From NCBI GenBank assembly GCA_963744275.1, contig CAVUSX010000012.1:62001-126000 (forward strand): a DNA stretch of 64,000 nucleotides, written 5' to 3'. This document shows, piece by piece, positions 35,277-43,860 of the stretch. A model generated the notes under the pieces. The model saw only the letters and a program-made list of their open reading frames with translations. It was not told the DNA's origin and did no database searches. Both the position numbers and the translations under genes were made by a program. Each line of letters opens with the position of its first letter. Position 1 is the first letter of the stretch. Origin of the DNA: VAZQ01 sp963744275. GTDB lineage: Bacteria > Pseudomonadota > Alphaproteobacteria > Rhizobiales > Xanthobacteraceae.

Positions 35277-36373
35277 GCGGGATGGATTTCATGCCGGTAC
35301 GCAGCTGGTCGTTTGCCCTCGGCGCATTGGGCGCGCTGGCGATGCTCGCCTCGCCGGCCTGCGCCGACAATCCCTACTACAAAGGCAAGCGGCTGACCGT
35401 GCTCATCAACTTCACGGCCGGGGGACCGACCGATATCGAGGGGCGGCTGTTCGCCAAGCATCTGGCCGATCACATCGAGAGCCGGCCGGCCGTGATCGTG
35501 CAGAACATGGACGGTGCTGGCGGCATGATCGGGGCCGGCTATCTGGGCGAGGTGGCGCCCAAGGACGGCACCATGGTGGGCTATTTCACCGGCACCGCCT
35601 GGCGCTACGCCAACGATCCGGAGCGCTTTCGCACCGATTTTCGCACCTATGATTTTCTCGCCTATCAGCCCGGCAGCACCGTCTACTATGCGCGCAGCGA
35701 CGTGGCCCCCGGGCTCAAGGACGCGACCGACATCGTCAAGGCGCAGGACCTGGTGGCGGGCGGTCTCGGCGCCGAGAACGCCAAGGATTTGCTGATCCGG
35801 CTCGCGCTCGACATGCTGGGCGTGCCGTACCGTTACGTGACGCCGTTTCCGGGCAGCCAGGCGGCGCGGCTCGCGCTGTTGCGCAACGAGATCAACTTCT
35901 TCTCCGAATCGCCGCCGAGCTACCGGGCCGTGATCGCGGGGCTGGTCCGGGACGGCACCGTCATCCCGATCTTCTTCGATCCGGAATGGAACGGCGAGCG
36001 CCTGACCATCTCCAAGCAGGTCGAGGGCCTGCCGATGCTGCCGTTCCAGGAGCTCTACCGCAAGATCAGGGGCAGCCTGCCGTCCGGCCAGCTGTGGGAC
36101 ACCTATCTCACCATCCTGAGCATCAACAGCGCCATGCAGCGTACCATCGTGCTGCCGCCCAACTCGCCGCCGGCCGCGATCGCGGCGCTGCGCGACGCGA
36201 TCGAGGAGCTCAATCACGACCCCGCCTATGCGCAGGAGGCCGACAAGACGCTCGGCTTCGCGCCCGAATGGGTGGCCGGCCCCGGAACCAATGCGCAGGT
36301 GCGCCGCGCATTGTCGATCACGCCGCAGATGCGTGCGTTCATCGCCGATTACGTCAAGAGCGGGAAGAAATAG
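35273..36373 (+). CDS. Bug/TctC-type receptor (second of a tandem trio)
   Basis: A 366-residue periplasmic receptor. The signal peptide (SFALGALGALAMLASPACA) is followed by YYKGKRLTVLINFTAGGPTD, VIVQNMDGAGGMIGAGYLGE and DGTMVGYFTGTAWRYA. It is closely similar along its length to the preceding gene, so the pair is a tandem duplication. It overlaps the upstream stop by ATGA; an ATG at 35282 is an alternative start. Ligand unknown; no TctA/TctB permease genes are nearby. Confidence 0.88.
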   Translation: MSGMDFMPVRSWSFALGALGALAMLASPACADNPYYKGKRLTVLINFTAGGPTDIEGRLFAKHLADHIESRPAVIVQNMDGAGGMIGAGYLGEVAPKDGTMVGYFTGTAWRYANDPERFRTDFRTYDFLAYQPGSTVYYARSDVAPGLKDATDIVKAQDLVAGGLGAENAKDLLIRLALDMLGVPYRYVTPFPGSQAARLALLRNEINFFSESPPSYRAVIAGLVRDGTVIPIFFDPEWNGERLTISKQVEGLPMLPFQELYRKIRGSLPSGQLWDTYLTILSINSAMQRTIVLPPNSPPAAIAALRDAIEELNHDPAYAQEADKTLGFAPEWVAGPGTNAQVRRALSITPQMRAFIADYVKSGKK

Positions 36374-36377
36374 CGAG

Positions 36378-37352
36378 ATGGACATGAAACGCTGGTGTGC
36401 TCTGCTCGTTGCGCTGGCGGCATGCGCCGCGCCGGCGCTGGCCCAGGCGCAAACCTGGCCGACCCGCCCGGTGCGCATCGTCAATACGTTCGCGGCCGGC
36501 GGTGCCGCCGATCTGCTCGCCCGCACGGTCGCGGATGGTTTGAGCAGCGCCTTCGGCCAGCCCTTCATCGTGGAGACGCGCGCCGGCGCCGGCGGCGCCA
36601 TCGGGGTGCAGTCCGTGATGGCGACGCCGCCCGACGGCTACACTTTCGTCATCACCAATGTCTCGATCCTGGTGCTGGCCCCGATCAGCAATCCGCGGCT
36701 CGGCTATGCGCCGCTGCGCGATCTCGTCAACATCGCCTATATCGCGGGCTCCCCGATCGTGCTGTCGGTCAATCCGAAAAGCGGCATCAAGACGCTGGCA
36801 CAATTTGTCGAGCAGGCTCGGAAAGGCGGCAAGCCGCTGCCCTATTCGTCATCGGGCGTCGGCAGCATGGGACAGCTGTTCGCCGAATCCTTTGCGCAAG
36901 AGGCCGGCATCGCGATCGAGCACGTGCCCTACAAGGGCGCCTCGCAGGGGCTCCTGGACCTGGTGGGCGGCCACATCGCGTTCGCGTCGCAGACCCTGAC
37001 CTCGACCTTCGGCGAGATCAGCGGCGGCACCTTGACCGCGATCGCGCAGACCTCGGATCGGCGCCTGCCGGATTTTCCCGATCTGCCGACCTTCAAGGAG
37101 CAGGGATTTCCGGATCTGGTGAGCACTACCTGGTTCTCGCTGTCGGGTCCGGCCGGGCTGCCGGCCGACATCGTGCAGAAGGTCAACCGCGAGGTGGTGA
37201 AAACCATGGCGCGGCCGGAGATCGAGCAGCGCATGCGCCAGGAAGGCATGGTGACGCAGGCGCTCAGCCCGGCGGAATTCCTGCAGCTGATCGAGGCCGA
37301 GACGGTGAGGTGGCGGCCGGTGATCGAGCGGGCAGGGCTGATCGAGAAGTGA
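36378..37352 (+). CDS. Bug/TctC-type receptor (third of the trio, classical type)
   Basis: A 324-residue receptor starting MDMKRWCALLVALAACAAPA, with the classical Bug motifs WPTRPVRIVNTFAAGGAADL, VETRAGAGGAIGVQSVMATP, DGYTFVITNVSI, PYSSSGVGSMGQLFAESFAQ, VPYKGASQGLLDLVGGHIAF and LPDFPDLPTFKEQGFPDLVS. It is 4 bp downstream of the second receptor but belongs to a different subgroup. It probably ends the operon; a repeat element follows. Confidence 0.93.
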   Translation: MDMKRWCALLVALAACAAPALAQAQTWPTRPVRIVNTFAAGGAADLLARTVADGLSSAFGQPFIVETRAGAGGAIGVQSVMATPPDGYTFVITNVSILVLAPISNPRLGYAPLRDLVNIAYIAGSPIVLSVNPKSGIKTLAQFVEQARKGGKPLPYSSSGVGSMGQLFAESFAQEAGIAIEHVPYKGASQGLLDLVGGHIAFASQTLTSTFGEISGGTLTAIAQTSDRRLPDFPDLPTFKEQGFPDLVSTTWFSLSGPAGLPADIVQKVNREVVKTMARPEIEQRMRQEGMVTQALSPAEFLQLIEAETVRWRPVIERAGLIEK

Positions 37353-37372
37353 GAGGCGTTCGGTTCCCGAGT

Positions 37373-37474
37373 GTCATTGCCGTGACATTGCTCGGACTTG
37401 TTCCGGCAATCTCGCTTAGGGACGCACGGCCGTGCCAGCCTAAGCGAGATGGCCGGAACAGGTCCGGCCATGAC
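37373..37474. repeat. 102-bp palindrome (repeat family C, second copy)
   Basis: Arms GTCATTGCCGTGACATTGCT on the left and GATGGCCGGAACAGGTCCGG then CCATGAC on the right; the inner pair CTCGCTTAGG and CCTAAGCGAG is perfect. It lies 20 bp after the last Bug gene. Confidence 0.85.
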
Positions 37475-37518
37475 AACGGTAGCGCGGTGCCTTCGTCTGG
37501 GAGCGCGGTGCCTTCACA

Positions 37519-37743
37519 TCACCGCTTGCGAATCCGGAACGTGATGACCTCGTCGGCGCGTGATTTCTGCGTCAGCTCGTCGCCGGTTTGGTTGATGAGG
37601 TTGGGGATGTCGATCTCGGTGAGCGGGTCGGTGCACTCGGCGATGAGGCAATCGCCGGGCGCGAGGCCGGTCAGCGCCTTGCGCACCCGCAGGGTCGGCA
37701 GCGGGCATTTGAGGCCGCGCAGGTTGAGGGTTTTTTCCGCCAT
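37519..37743 (-). CDS. TusA-family sulfurtransferase
   Basis: A 74-residue protein with the TusA/SirA motif LRGLKCPLPTLRVRKAL, where the cysteine of CPxP carries the persulfide, then GLAPGDCLIAECTDPL and VITFRIRKR. TusA-type proteins pass sulfur to tRNA modification, to molybdenum-cofactor enzymes or to FdhD-type proteins. Its place at the edge of a molybdenum-cofactor cluster suggests the latter, an inference from context. The start at 37743 has AAGGGCG upstream; it is divergent from the first MoeA-type gene. Confidence 0.9.
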   Translation of the reverse strand: MAEKTLNLRGLKCPLPTLRVRKALTGLAPGDCLIAECTDPLTEIDIPNLINQTGDELTQKSRADEVITFRIRKR

Positions 37744-37829
37744 TTCGCCCTTGTGGAAAGCGGGCCGTCCATACATGACATTGCAAGGGTTGGCCAGCCG
37801 CGCGGGACGGGTTCGGAGAGCGGCGTAAG

Positions 37830-38968
37830 ATGGTCGTGGACGGCGAAGCCCAAGAGCCAATTCAGCGGATCGCGCGGCTGAGCCCGCTCGATGCGGTTCT
37901 GGCCCGCATCGATGCGCTGGTGCAGCCGGTCGCCGCGCGCGAGGTCGCGCTCGCGGCCGCGGTCGGCCGTGTTCTGGCGGGCGATGTGGTGGTTGCGGCG
38001 CGCCCGCGCGTGAGCCTGGCGTTGCGCGACGGCTGGGCGGTCGATTCCGCCCTCACCCGGGACGCCAGCCCCTATGCGCCGGCCCCGCTGCCCTCCGCCA
38101 TTGCGCTCGAGGCCGGGTCGCCGCTGCCGGCCGGCGCCGATGCGGTCGCCGAGATCGATGCGGTGATGCTGCGCGACGGGCCGCGCCGAGGCGGTCGCGG
38201 CCATCACGTCCGGCGAAGGCGTGCTGCCGGCCGGCGCCGATGCGGATGGCGCCACGGCGCTTCGGCATGACGGCCGGCGCCTGCACGCGGCGGCGGCCGC
38301 GGCGCTGGCGGCGGCCGGCATCGCGGGCGTGCGGAGTACGCGAGCCGCGCGTGCTGGTGATTCGGGGCAAGCCCGTGGGCGATCCGATCATCGATGCGGC
38401 AGCCGCGCTGGTGGCGCATGGGATCGCGGCCGCGGGCGGTGTCGCGCTCGGCGATCCTTCAGGCGATGGGCCGCGGCTCGATGCAGCGTTGCAAAGCCCG
38501 CACGCCGACGCGGTCATCGCGATCGGTGGCACCGGGAGCGGGCGCGGCGATACCAGCGTCGCCACGCTGGCGCGTTTGGGCCGCATCGAGGCGCACGGAA
38601 TCGCGATCTCGCCCGGCGAAACGACGGCGTTCGGCTTCGCGCAAGCGCGGCCGGTTCTGCTGCTGCCGGGCCGCCTCGACGGCGCGCTCGCGGCTTGGCT
38701 TCTGCTCGGCGAGCGCATGCTGGCGCGGCTCGCCGGCAGCCGCGAGGAAGCCCGTGCCGTGACCGCCCGGCTTACCCGCAAGGTCGCCTCCAATCTGGGA
38801 CTGGCCGAGCTCATCCCGGTGCGTCTGCGCGACGGGGAAGCCGAGCCGCTGGGCTCCGGCTATCTGCCATTGCGCACCATCGCGCAGGCCGACGGTTGGA
38901 TCCTGGTGCCGCCCGATCGCGAAGGCCATCCGGAGGGCGCTTCCGTCATGGTAAGGCTCTGGCCATGA
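37830..38968 (+). pseudogene. MoeA-like molybdopterin-binding protein, two one-base insertions
   Basis: The first frame (37830) gives LSPLDAVLARIDALVQPVAA and ALRDGWAVDSALT, an early MoeA domain. Extra bases near 38186 and 38335 move the protein through two further frames (EAVAAITSGEGVLPAGADAD, then REPRVLVIRGKPVGDPIIDA, VIAIGGTGSGRGDTSVATLA and GLAELIPVRLRDGEAEPLGS). The corrected product is about 379 residues. The canonical TGDE motif of the cofactor-binding domain is replaced by GKPVGD, so even if intact it may not insert molybdate. Its stop overlaps the next ATG. Confidence 0.78.
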
Positions 38969-40961
38969 CCAAGCGCGCCGCATCCACGCCCGGCAGGCTC
39001 GATCTGTTCGCGGCCATCCGCCGGGCGGCGCGCCAGGAGCAGTTCCTCGAAGTGGTGTCGGCCGAGGAAGCGCAAGCGCGCTTCGCGCGCCATGTGGCGC
39101 TCACGCCGTTGCCGGCCGAGACGGTCACGCTTACGGCTTCGCTTTCCCGCGTGCTCGCCCATGACGTCATGGCGGCGATCGACGTGCCGCCGTTCGATCG
39201 CTCCAATGTGGACGGCTTCGCGCTGCGCGCGGCCGATTCGGCGGGCGCGAGCGATACGGCGCCGGTGCGCCTGCGCCTCAATGCCGAGGTGATCGTCTGC
39301 GGCCATTCTCCCACCCTGGAGGTCGCGCCCCGCCATGCCACCACCATCGCGACCGGCGGCGTGCTGCCGCGCGGCGCCGACGCGGTGGCGATGGTCGAGC
39401 ATACCGATCTGGTGGACGACGATGCGCCGGCGATCGACCTGCGCCGAACGGTGGGGCCCGGACAATTCATCTCCTATGCGGGCTCCGATATTGCGCGCGG
39501 CGAGGTCGTGCTGCGGCGGGGCGCGCGCATCGGCTCGCGCGAGATCGGCATGCTGGCGGCGTGCGGGATCGCGGCCGTCGAGGTGGTGGGCAAGCCCAAT
39601 GTCGCGGTGCTGTCGACCGGTGACGAGCTGGTCGCGCCCGGGACGGCGCTCAAGCCGGCGGGAATCTACGACAGCAACGGCGCCATCATCGCGGCCGCCG
39701 TCACCGAAGCCGGCGGCGTGCCGATCATGCTCGGGGCCGTGGCAGACGACGAGGTCGCGCTCGAGCGCGCCATCCGGGACGCGCTCGATTGTTGCGATCT
39801 GGTGCTGCTCTCCGGCGGCACCTCGAAGGGCGCCGGCGATCTCTCCCACCGGGTGGTGTCGCGGCTGGGCGCGCCCGGCATTCTGGTGCATGGGGTCGCG
39901 CTCAAGCCCGGCAAGCCGTTGTGCCTGGCGGTGGTGGCCGGCAAGCCCCTGGTGGTGCTGCCGGGCTTTCCGACCTCGGCGATCTTCACCTTCCACACCT
40001 TCGTGGCCCCGGTCATCCGGGCGCGGGCCGGGCTGCCGGCGGAAGCGGCCCGCACCGTGGAGGCGGAGGTGCCGGTGCGCATCGCCTCCGAGCTCGGCCG
40101 CAAGGAATTCGTGCTGGTGGCGCTGGTGGCCGGCCCGCATGGCCCGATCGCGTTTCCGATCCCCAAGGGCTCCGGCTCGGTCACCAGCTTCTCGCAGGCC
40201 GACGGGTTCCTCGAGATCGATGCGCTCGCCTCCGCGCTCGATGCCGGCAGCCGCGCCCGCGTCACGCTCATCGGGGAGGCGGCCGCGCTGCCCGATCTCG
40301 TCATCATGGGCAGCCATTGCGTGGCGCTCGATGTCGTGCTCGGCGCGCTTGCGGAGCAGGGATTGAGCGCCCGCACGCTGGCGGTCGGCAGCATGGGGGG
40401 CGTGGCGGCGGCGCAGCGCGGCGAGTGCGATCTCGCGCCCGTGCATCTTCTCGATCCGGCCGGCACCACCTACAACACCCATCTGCTGCGCCCGGGCCTC
40501 GCCTTGGTGAAGGGCTGGCAGCGCATGCAGGGTTTCGTGCATCGCCCCGGCGACCAGCGTTTCGCCGGCCGCACGGCGGCCGACGCCGTCAAGGCGGCGC
40601 TTGAGGATCCGGCCTGCCTCATGGTCAACCGCAACGCCGGCGCCGGCACCCGCATCCTGATCGATCAATTGCTGCAGGGCGCGCGCCCGCCCGGCTACAG
40701 CAACCAGCCGCGCTCCCACAACGCGGTGGCGGCCGCGGTGGCGCAGGGGCGCGCCGATTGGGGCATCGCGATCGCGACGGTGGCGGAGCTCTACGGGCTC
40801 GGCTTCCTGCCGCTCACGCCCGAGGATTACGATTTTCTCGTCGTCGAGCGGCGCGCCGATCGCGCCGCCGTCGCCGCCTTCCTGGCGGCGCTGCGCGACC
40901 CGGCGGTGCGCGAGCGCATCGCGGCACTGGGCATGCGGCCGTCCTTCGAGACGGGCGCTGA
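38965..40961 (+). CDS. MoeA domain fused to a periplasmic-binding-protein-like domain
   Basis: About 665 residues. Residues 1-430 are MoeA-like: LPAETVTLTASLSRVLAHDV, PPFDRSNVDGFALRAADS, VAVLSTGDELV and VLLSGGTSKGAGDLSHRVV. The C-terminal 230 residues form a ligand-binding domain of the MoeA/LysR substrate-binding type (LPDLVIMGSHCVALDVVLGA, VGSMGGVAAAQRGECDLAPV, HLLDPAGTTYNTHLL, RNAGAGTRILIDQLLQGARP). Such fusions are thought to sense or handle Mo/W cofactor ligands. The sequence frame stays open to 41286 through a repeat and into mobB. One missing G near 40953 would give ETGR-stop at 40961, which is the likely true end. Start overlaps the previous stop (ATGA). Confidence 0.87.
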
Positions 40962-40987
40962 CGCGCCCTCCGTGCAGCGCATGAGCA

Positions 40988-41038
40988 GAGTCCTCATGGT
41001 GAGGAGCGCGGGCGAAGCGCGCGCGTCTCGAACCATGG
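40988..41038. repeat. 51-bp imperfect palindrome (repeat family F)
   Basis: It contains TCCTCATGGTGAGGAGCGCG and GCGCGTCTCGAACCATGG, a form of the CCTCAT...GAGACG repeats common in Bradyrhizobium relatives. It lies between the MoeA fusion gene and mobB. Confidence 0.6.
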
Positions 41039-41062
41039 CCGCAACGAATGCTATAATGCCCC

Positions 41063-41587
41063 ATGCGCATCATCGGACTGGCCGGCTGGCAAGGTTCCGG
41101 CAAAACGACGCTGCTCGCCAAGGTGATTCCCCGCCTGGTGGCGCGCGGGCGCACGGTCTCGACCGTCAAGCACGCGCACGACGGATTCGACATCGATCAG
41201 CCCGGCAAGGATTCCCATACCCATCGGATGGCGGGGGCGACCGAAGTCCTGATCGGCTCTTCGAAGCGATTTGCGCTGATGCATGAATTGCGCGACGCGC
41301 CCGAGCCGCCGCTCAAGGAGCTGCTCGCCCGGCTGGCGCCGGTCGATCTGGTGATCGTGGAGGGCTACAAGAGGGAGCCGCATCCCAAGCTCGAGGTCCA
41401 TCGCGCCTGCGTCGGCAAGCCGCTCATCTATCCGAACGATTCCTGGGTCGTGGCGATCGCCTCCGATCTCCCGCTCCCCGGCACCGAGCTGCCGGTCATC
41501 GGGCTCGACGACATCGACACCATCGCGGACGTGCTGCTGGTCGAATCGGTTCCGCTCGATCAGCTGCTCGCAGCCGGAGACGCCTGA
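41063..41587 (+). CDS. mobB: molybdopterin-guanine dinucleotide biosynthesis protein B
   Basis: A 174-residue GTP-binding protein. The P-loop is in MRIIGLAGWQGSGKTTLLAK; then TVSTVKHAHDGFDIDQPGKD, DSHTHRMAGATEVLIGSSKR and the Walker B-like VDLVIVEGYKREPHPKLEVH. MobB assists MobA in attaching GMP to molybdopterin. Its TGA and the ATG of the next gene overlap by TGATG. Confidence 0.95.
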   Translation: MRIIGLAGWQGSGKTTLLAKVIPRLVARGRTVSTVKHAHDGFDIDQPGKDSHTHRMAGATEVLIGSSKRFALMHELRDAPEPPLKELLARLAPVDLVIVEGYKREPHPKLEVHRACVGKPLIYPNDSWVVAIASDLPLPGTELPVIGLDDIDTIADVLLVESVPLDQLLAAGDA

Positions 41588-42861
41588 TGGCGCAGCTCAC
41601 CGACGACTGCTTCGCGTTCTCGGGCCCGCTCATGCCGATCGACGAGGTCGAGCGCATCATCCTGGAGCGGGTGATGCCGGTCGCCGAAACCGAGACGGTG
41701 CCGCTTGCCGCCGCCTATGGGCGCGTGATGGCGAGCGACGTCACGGCGCCCATCAGCCTGCCGCCGTTCGACAATTCGGCGGTCGACGGCTACGCGGTGC
41801 GGTCCGCCGATCTCGACCCCGCGGCCGAGACCAGGCTTGCGATCATGGGCCGTGTCACCGCCGGCCACGCGGCCGCCCAGGCGCTGGCGCCGGGCGCCGC
41901 GATCCGCATCTTCACCGGCGCCCCGATGCCGGCCGGCGCCGATACGGTGTTCATGCAAGAGGACGTGCGGCTCGAGGCGCAGGCCGTGCTGGTTCCCCCG
42001 GGTCTCAAGGCCGGCGCCAACCGGCGCCTGGCCGGGGAGGACGTGCGCTCCGGCGCCGTGGTGCTGCCGGCGGGGCGGCGGCTGGCGGCCCAGCATGTGG
42101 CGCTGGCGGCGGCGGTCGGGCTCATGCAATTGCCGGTGCGCCGGCGCATCCGGGTGGCGGTGCTCTCGACCGGCGACGAGATCGTGGAGCCCGGCGCGCC
42201 GCGCCCGGGTGCCGCGCTGTTCGACGCCAACCGCTATCTGCTGGCCGGCCTGCTGGCCGGGCTGGGCGCGCAAGCAAGCGACCTCGGCATCGTGCCGGAT
42301 GATCCGCAAGCGCTGACGCGCGCGATCTCGGCGGCCGCGGAAGCGCACGATCTGGTGCTCACCTCGGGTGGCGTGTCGACCGGCGAGGCCGACCATGTGC
42401 GCAGCGCCGTGGAGCGGGTCGGCTCCCTGGTGTTCTGGCGCGTCGCCGTCAAGCCCGGCCGGCCGGTCGCCATGGGGGTGATCCCGGGATCGCGGCCCGG
42501 CACCGGCGCTGCATTCGTCGGGCTGCCGGGCAATCCGGTCGCGGCGTTCGTGACCTTCGCGCGCGTGGTGCGGCCGCTCTTGGCGCGGCTTTCCGGCGCC
42601 GAGATGGCGCCGCTGATTGCGCTGCCGGTGCGCGCGACCTTCGGGCACCGCAAGAAGAAGGGGCGGCGCGAATATATCCGGGTGGCGCTGCGGCGCGCGC
42701 CCGACGGCGTGATCGAAGCCGTCAAGCATGCCCAGGACGGCGCCGGGGTGATCACGTCGCTGACGCAGACCGATGGGCTGGTGGAGTTGCTGGAGGACAC
42801 CACCGCGATCGAGCCCGGCGCGAGCGTCGGGTTTTTGTCCTATGCGGCGTTGGTGGGGTGA
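41587..42861 (+). CDS. moeA: molybdopterin molybdotransferase MoeA
   Basis: A 424-residue canonical MoeA that inserts molybdate into adenylated molybdopterin. Motifs: LPPFDNSAVDGYAVR, GAAIRIFTGAPMPAGADTVF, MQEDV, VLSTGDEIVEPGAPRPGAAL, LTSGGVSTGEADHVR, KPGRPVAMGV and FVGLPGNPVAAFVTF. It is coupled to mobB (1-bp overlap). This is the one MoeA in the region with all cofactor-binding motifs, so it is the likely working enzyme. Confidence 0.96.
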   Translation: MAQLTDDCFAFSGPLMPIDEVERIILERVMPVAETETVPLAAAYGRVMASDVTAPISLPPFDNSAVDGYAVRSADLDPAAETRLAIMGRVTAGHAAAQALAPGAAIRIFTGAPMPAGADTVFMQEDVRLEAQAVLVPPGLKAGANRRLAGEDVRSGAVVLPAGRRLAAQHVALAAAVGLMQLPVRRRIRVAVLSTGDEIVEPGAPRPGAALFDANRYLLAGLLAGLGAQASDLGIVPDDPQALTRAISAAAEAHDLVLTSGGVSTGEADHVRSAVERVGSLVFWRVAVKPGRPVAMGVIPGSRPGTGAAFVGLPGNPVAAFVTFARVVRPLLARLSGAEMAPLIALPVRATFGHRKKKGRREYIRVALRRAPDGVIEAVKHAQDGAGVITSLTQTDGLVELLEDTTAIEPGASVGFLSYAALVG

Positions 42862-42872
42862 GGCCTCGATAC

Positions 42873-43003
42873 TTTTCCCGGACCCAGCACGGCGCGGAGC
42901 GCACGCTGGTGATCCGGGATCGTTCCAGACTCGGAGTTTGGAACGGCCCCGGTTCTGCAGCGCACCACTGCGCTTCGCTACGTGCTGCGCCGCGCCCGGG
43001 ATA
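42873..43003. repeat. 131-bp palindrome (repeat family D, second copy)
   Basis: The element carries TTTTCCCGGACCCAGCACGG, the inner GATCGTTCCAGACTCGGAGT and TTGGAACGGCCCCGG, and ends GCGCCGCGCCCGGGATAA. It separates the convergent moeA and mobA genes. Confidence 0.85.
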
Positions 43004-43008
43004 AGAGT

Positions 43009-43638
43009 TCAGTGCTCGGTCTCCAACGCCGCCATGCTCTCAGCCGCCGCCGCGTCCTCCGGCGTATTGACGTTGAAGAACGGATCGATCGGGGCGACCG
43101 GCCAGTCCACCGTGATGATGCCGTGGCGGGCGGTCCAGATCTCGATCTTGCGCAGGTCTTCCACCACCAGCGCGTGGCGCAGGTCCGCGCGCAACGCGAC
43201 CGGCCAGAGGCCCACCACCGGATGGCGCCATTCGCCCGAGCGCGCGCAGGCGAGCGGCACCCCGGCCGCAGCGCGCGCTTCACCTAAGCGCGCCACCAGA
43301 TCGCCCGGCAGGAACGGGCAATCGCCCGGCACGCTCGCCACGTCGGTGAGATCGGGCCGGTGCGCCGCCGCCCAATCGAGCCCGGCCAGGATGCCGGCGA
43401 GCGGCCCGGCGAAATCCGGCACGCAATCGCCCACCACGGTGAGGCCGCTGTCGGCGAAGCGCGCCGGGTCGCCGTTGGCGTTGAGGATGAGGCCTGCGCA
43501 TTGCGGCGCAAGCCGCGCCAGCACCCGCTCCAGGATGGTGGCGCCGCCGATCCGGATGCGCGCCTTGTCGCCGCCGCCCATGCGGCGCGCCAGGCCGCCG
43601 GCCAATACCAAGCCGAGCGGTTTCGTGGAGGCGGTCAT
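43009..43638 (-). CDS. mobA: molybdenum cofactor guanylyltransferase MobA
   Basis: A 209-residue nucleotidyltransferase that makes the guanine dinucleotide form of the cofactor. The nucleotide loop GLVLAGGLARRMGGGDKARI is near residues 9-28, followed by VVGDCVPDFAGPLAGILAGL and VPGDCPFLPGDLVARL (metal-binding Asp). It ends DWPVAPIDPFFNVNTPEDAA, typical of MobA. It is convergent with moeA and lies downstream of fdhD on the minus strand. Confidence 0.95.
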   Translation of the reverse strand: MTASTKPLGLVLAGGLARRMGGGDKARIRIGGATILERVLARLAPQCAGLILNANGDPARFADSGLTVVGDCVPDFAGPLAGILAGLDWAAAHRPDLTDVASVPGDCPFLPGDLVARLGEARAAAGVPLACARSGEWRHPVVGLWPVALRADLRHALVVEDLRKIEIWTARHGIITVDWPVAPIDPFFNVNTPEDAAAAESMAALETEH

Positions 43639-43646
43639 GCGGCCCG

Positions 43647-43754
43647 CACCTCTCCCCGCGCGCGGGGAGAGGTCGACGCGCGCAGCGCGGCGGGTGAGGG
43701 GGCCTCTCCGCGAGTCTGAGCCCGTGGAGAGGCCCCCTCACCCCAACCCTCTCC
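43647..43754. repeat. 108-bp GC-rich inverted repeats
   Basis: CACCTCTCCCCGCGCGCGGG then GAGAGGT is a near-perfect hairpin; GAGGGGGCCTCTCC and GGAGAGGCCCCCTC form a second. The first hairpin has a shortened relative at 15190-15204 (CCCCGCGTGCGGGGAGAGGT). It lies between mobA and fdhD. Confidence 0.75.
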
Positions 43755-43860
43755 ATAGCCCGTCGAAGACGGGCGTAAACGCCCTGATGGCAAGCGGGGC
43801 GAGGGAGCTCGCCGAGTTCGCGGACAGGTCTTCGGATGCCAACAATAGATCAACCAACAA

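Noticed and set aside
37740..37830. Molybdenum-cofactor riboswitch upstream of the MoeA genes
   Set aside because: The leader is too short and shows no recognisable conserved fold.
38860..41193. 777-residue minus-strand frame opposite the MoeA fusion
   Set aside because: Antisense shadow; Arg/His/Gly-rich, no motifs.
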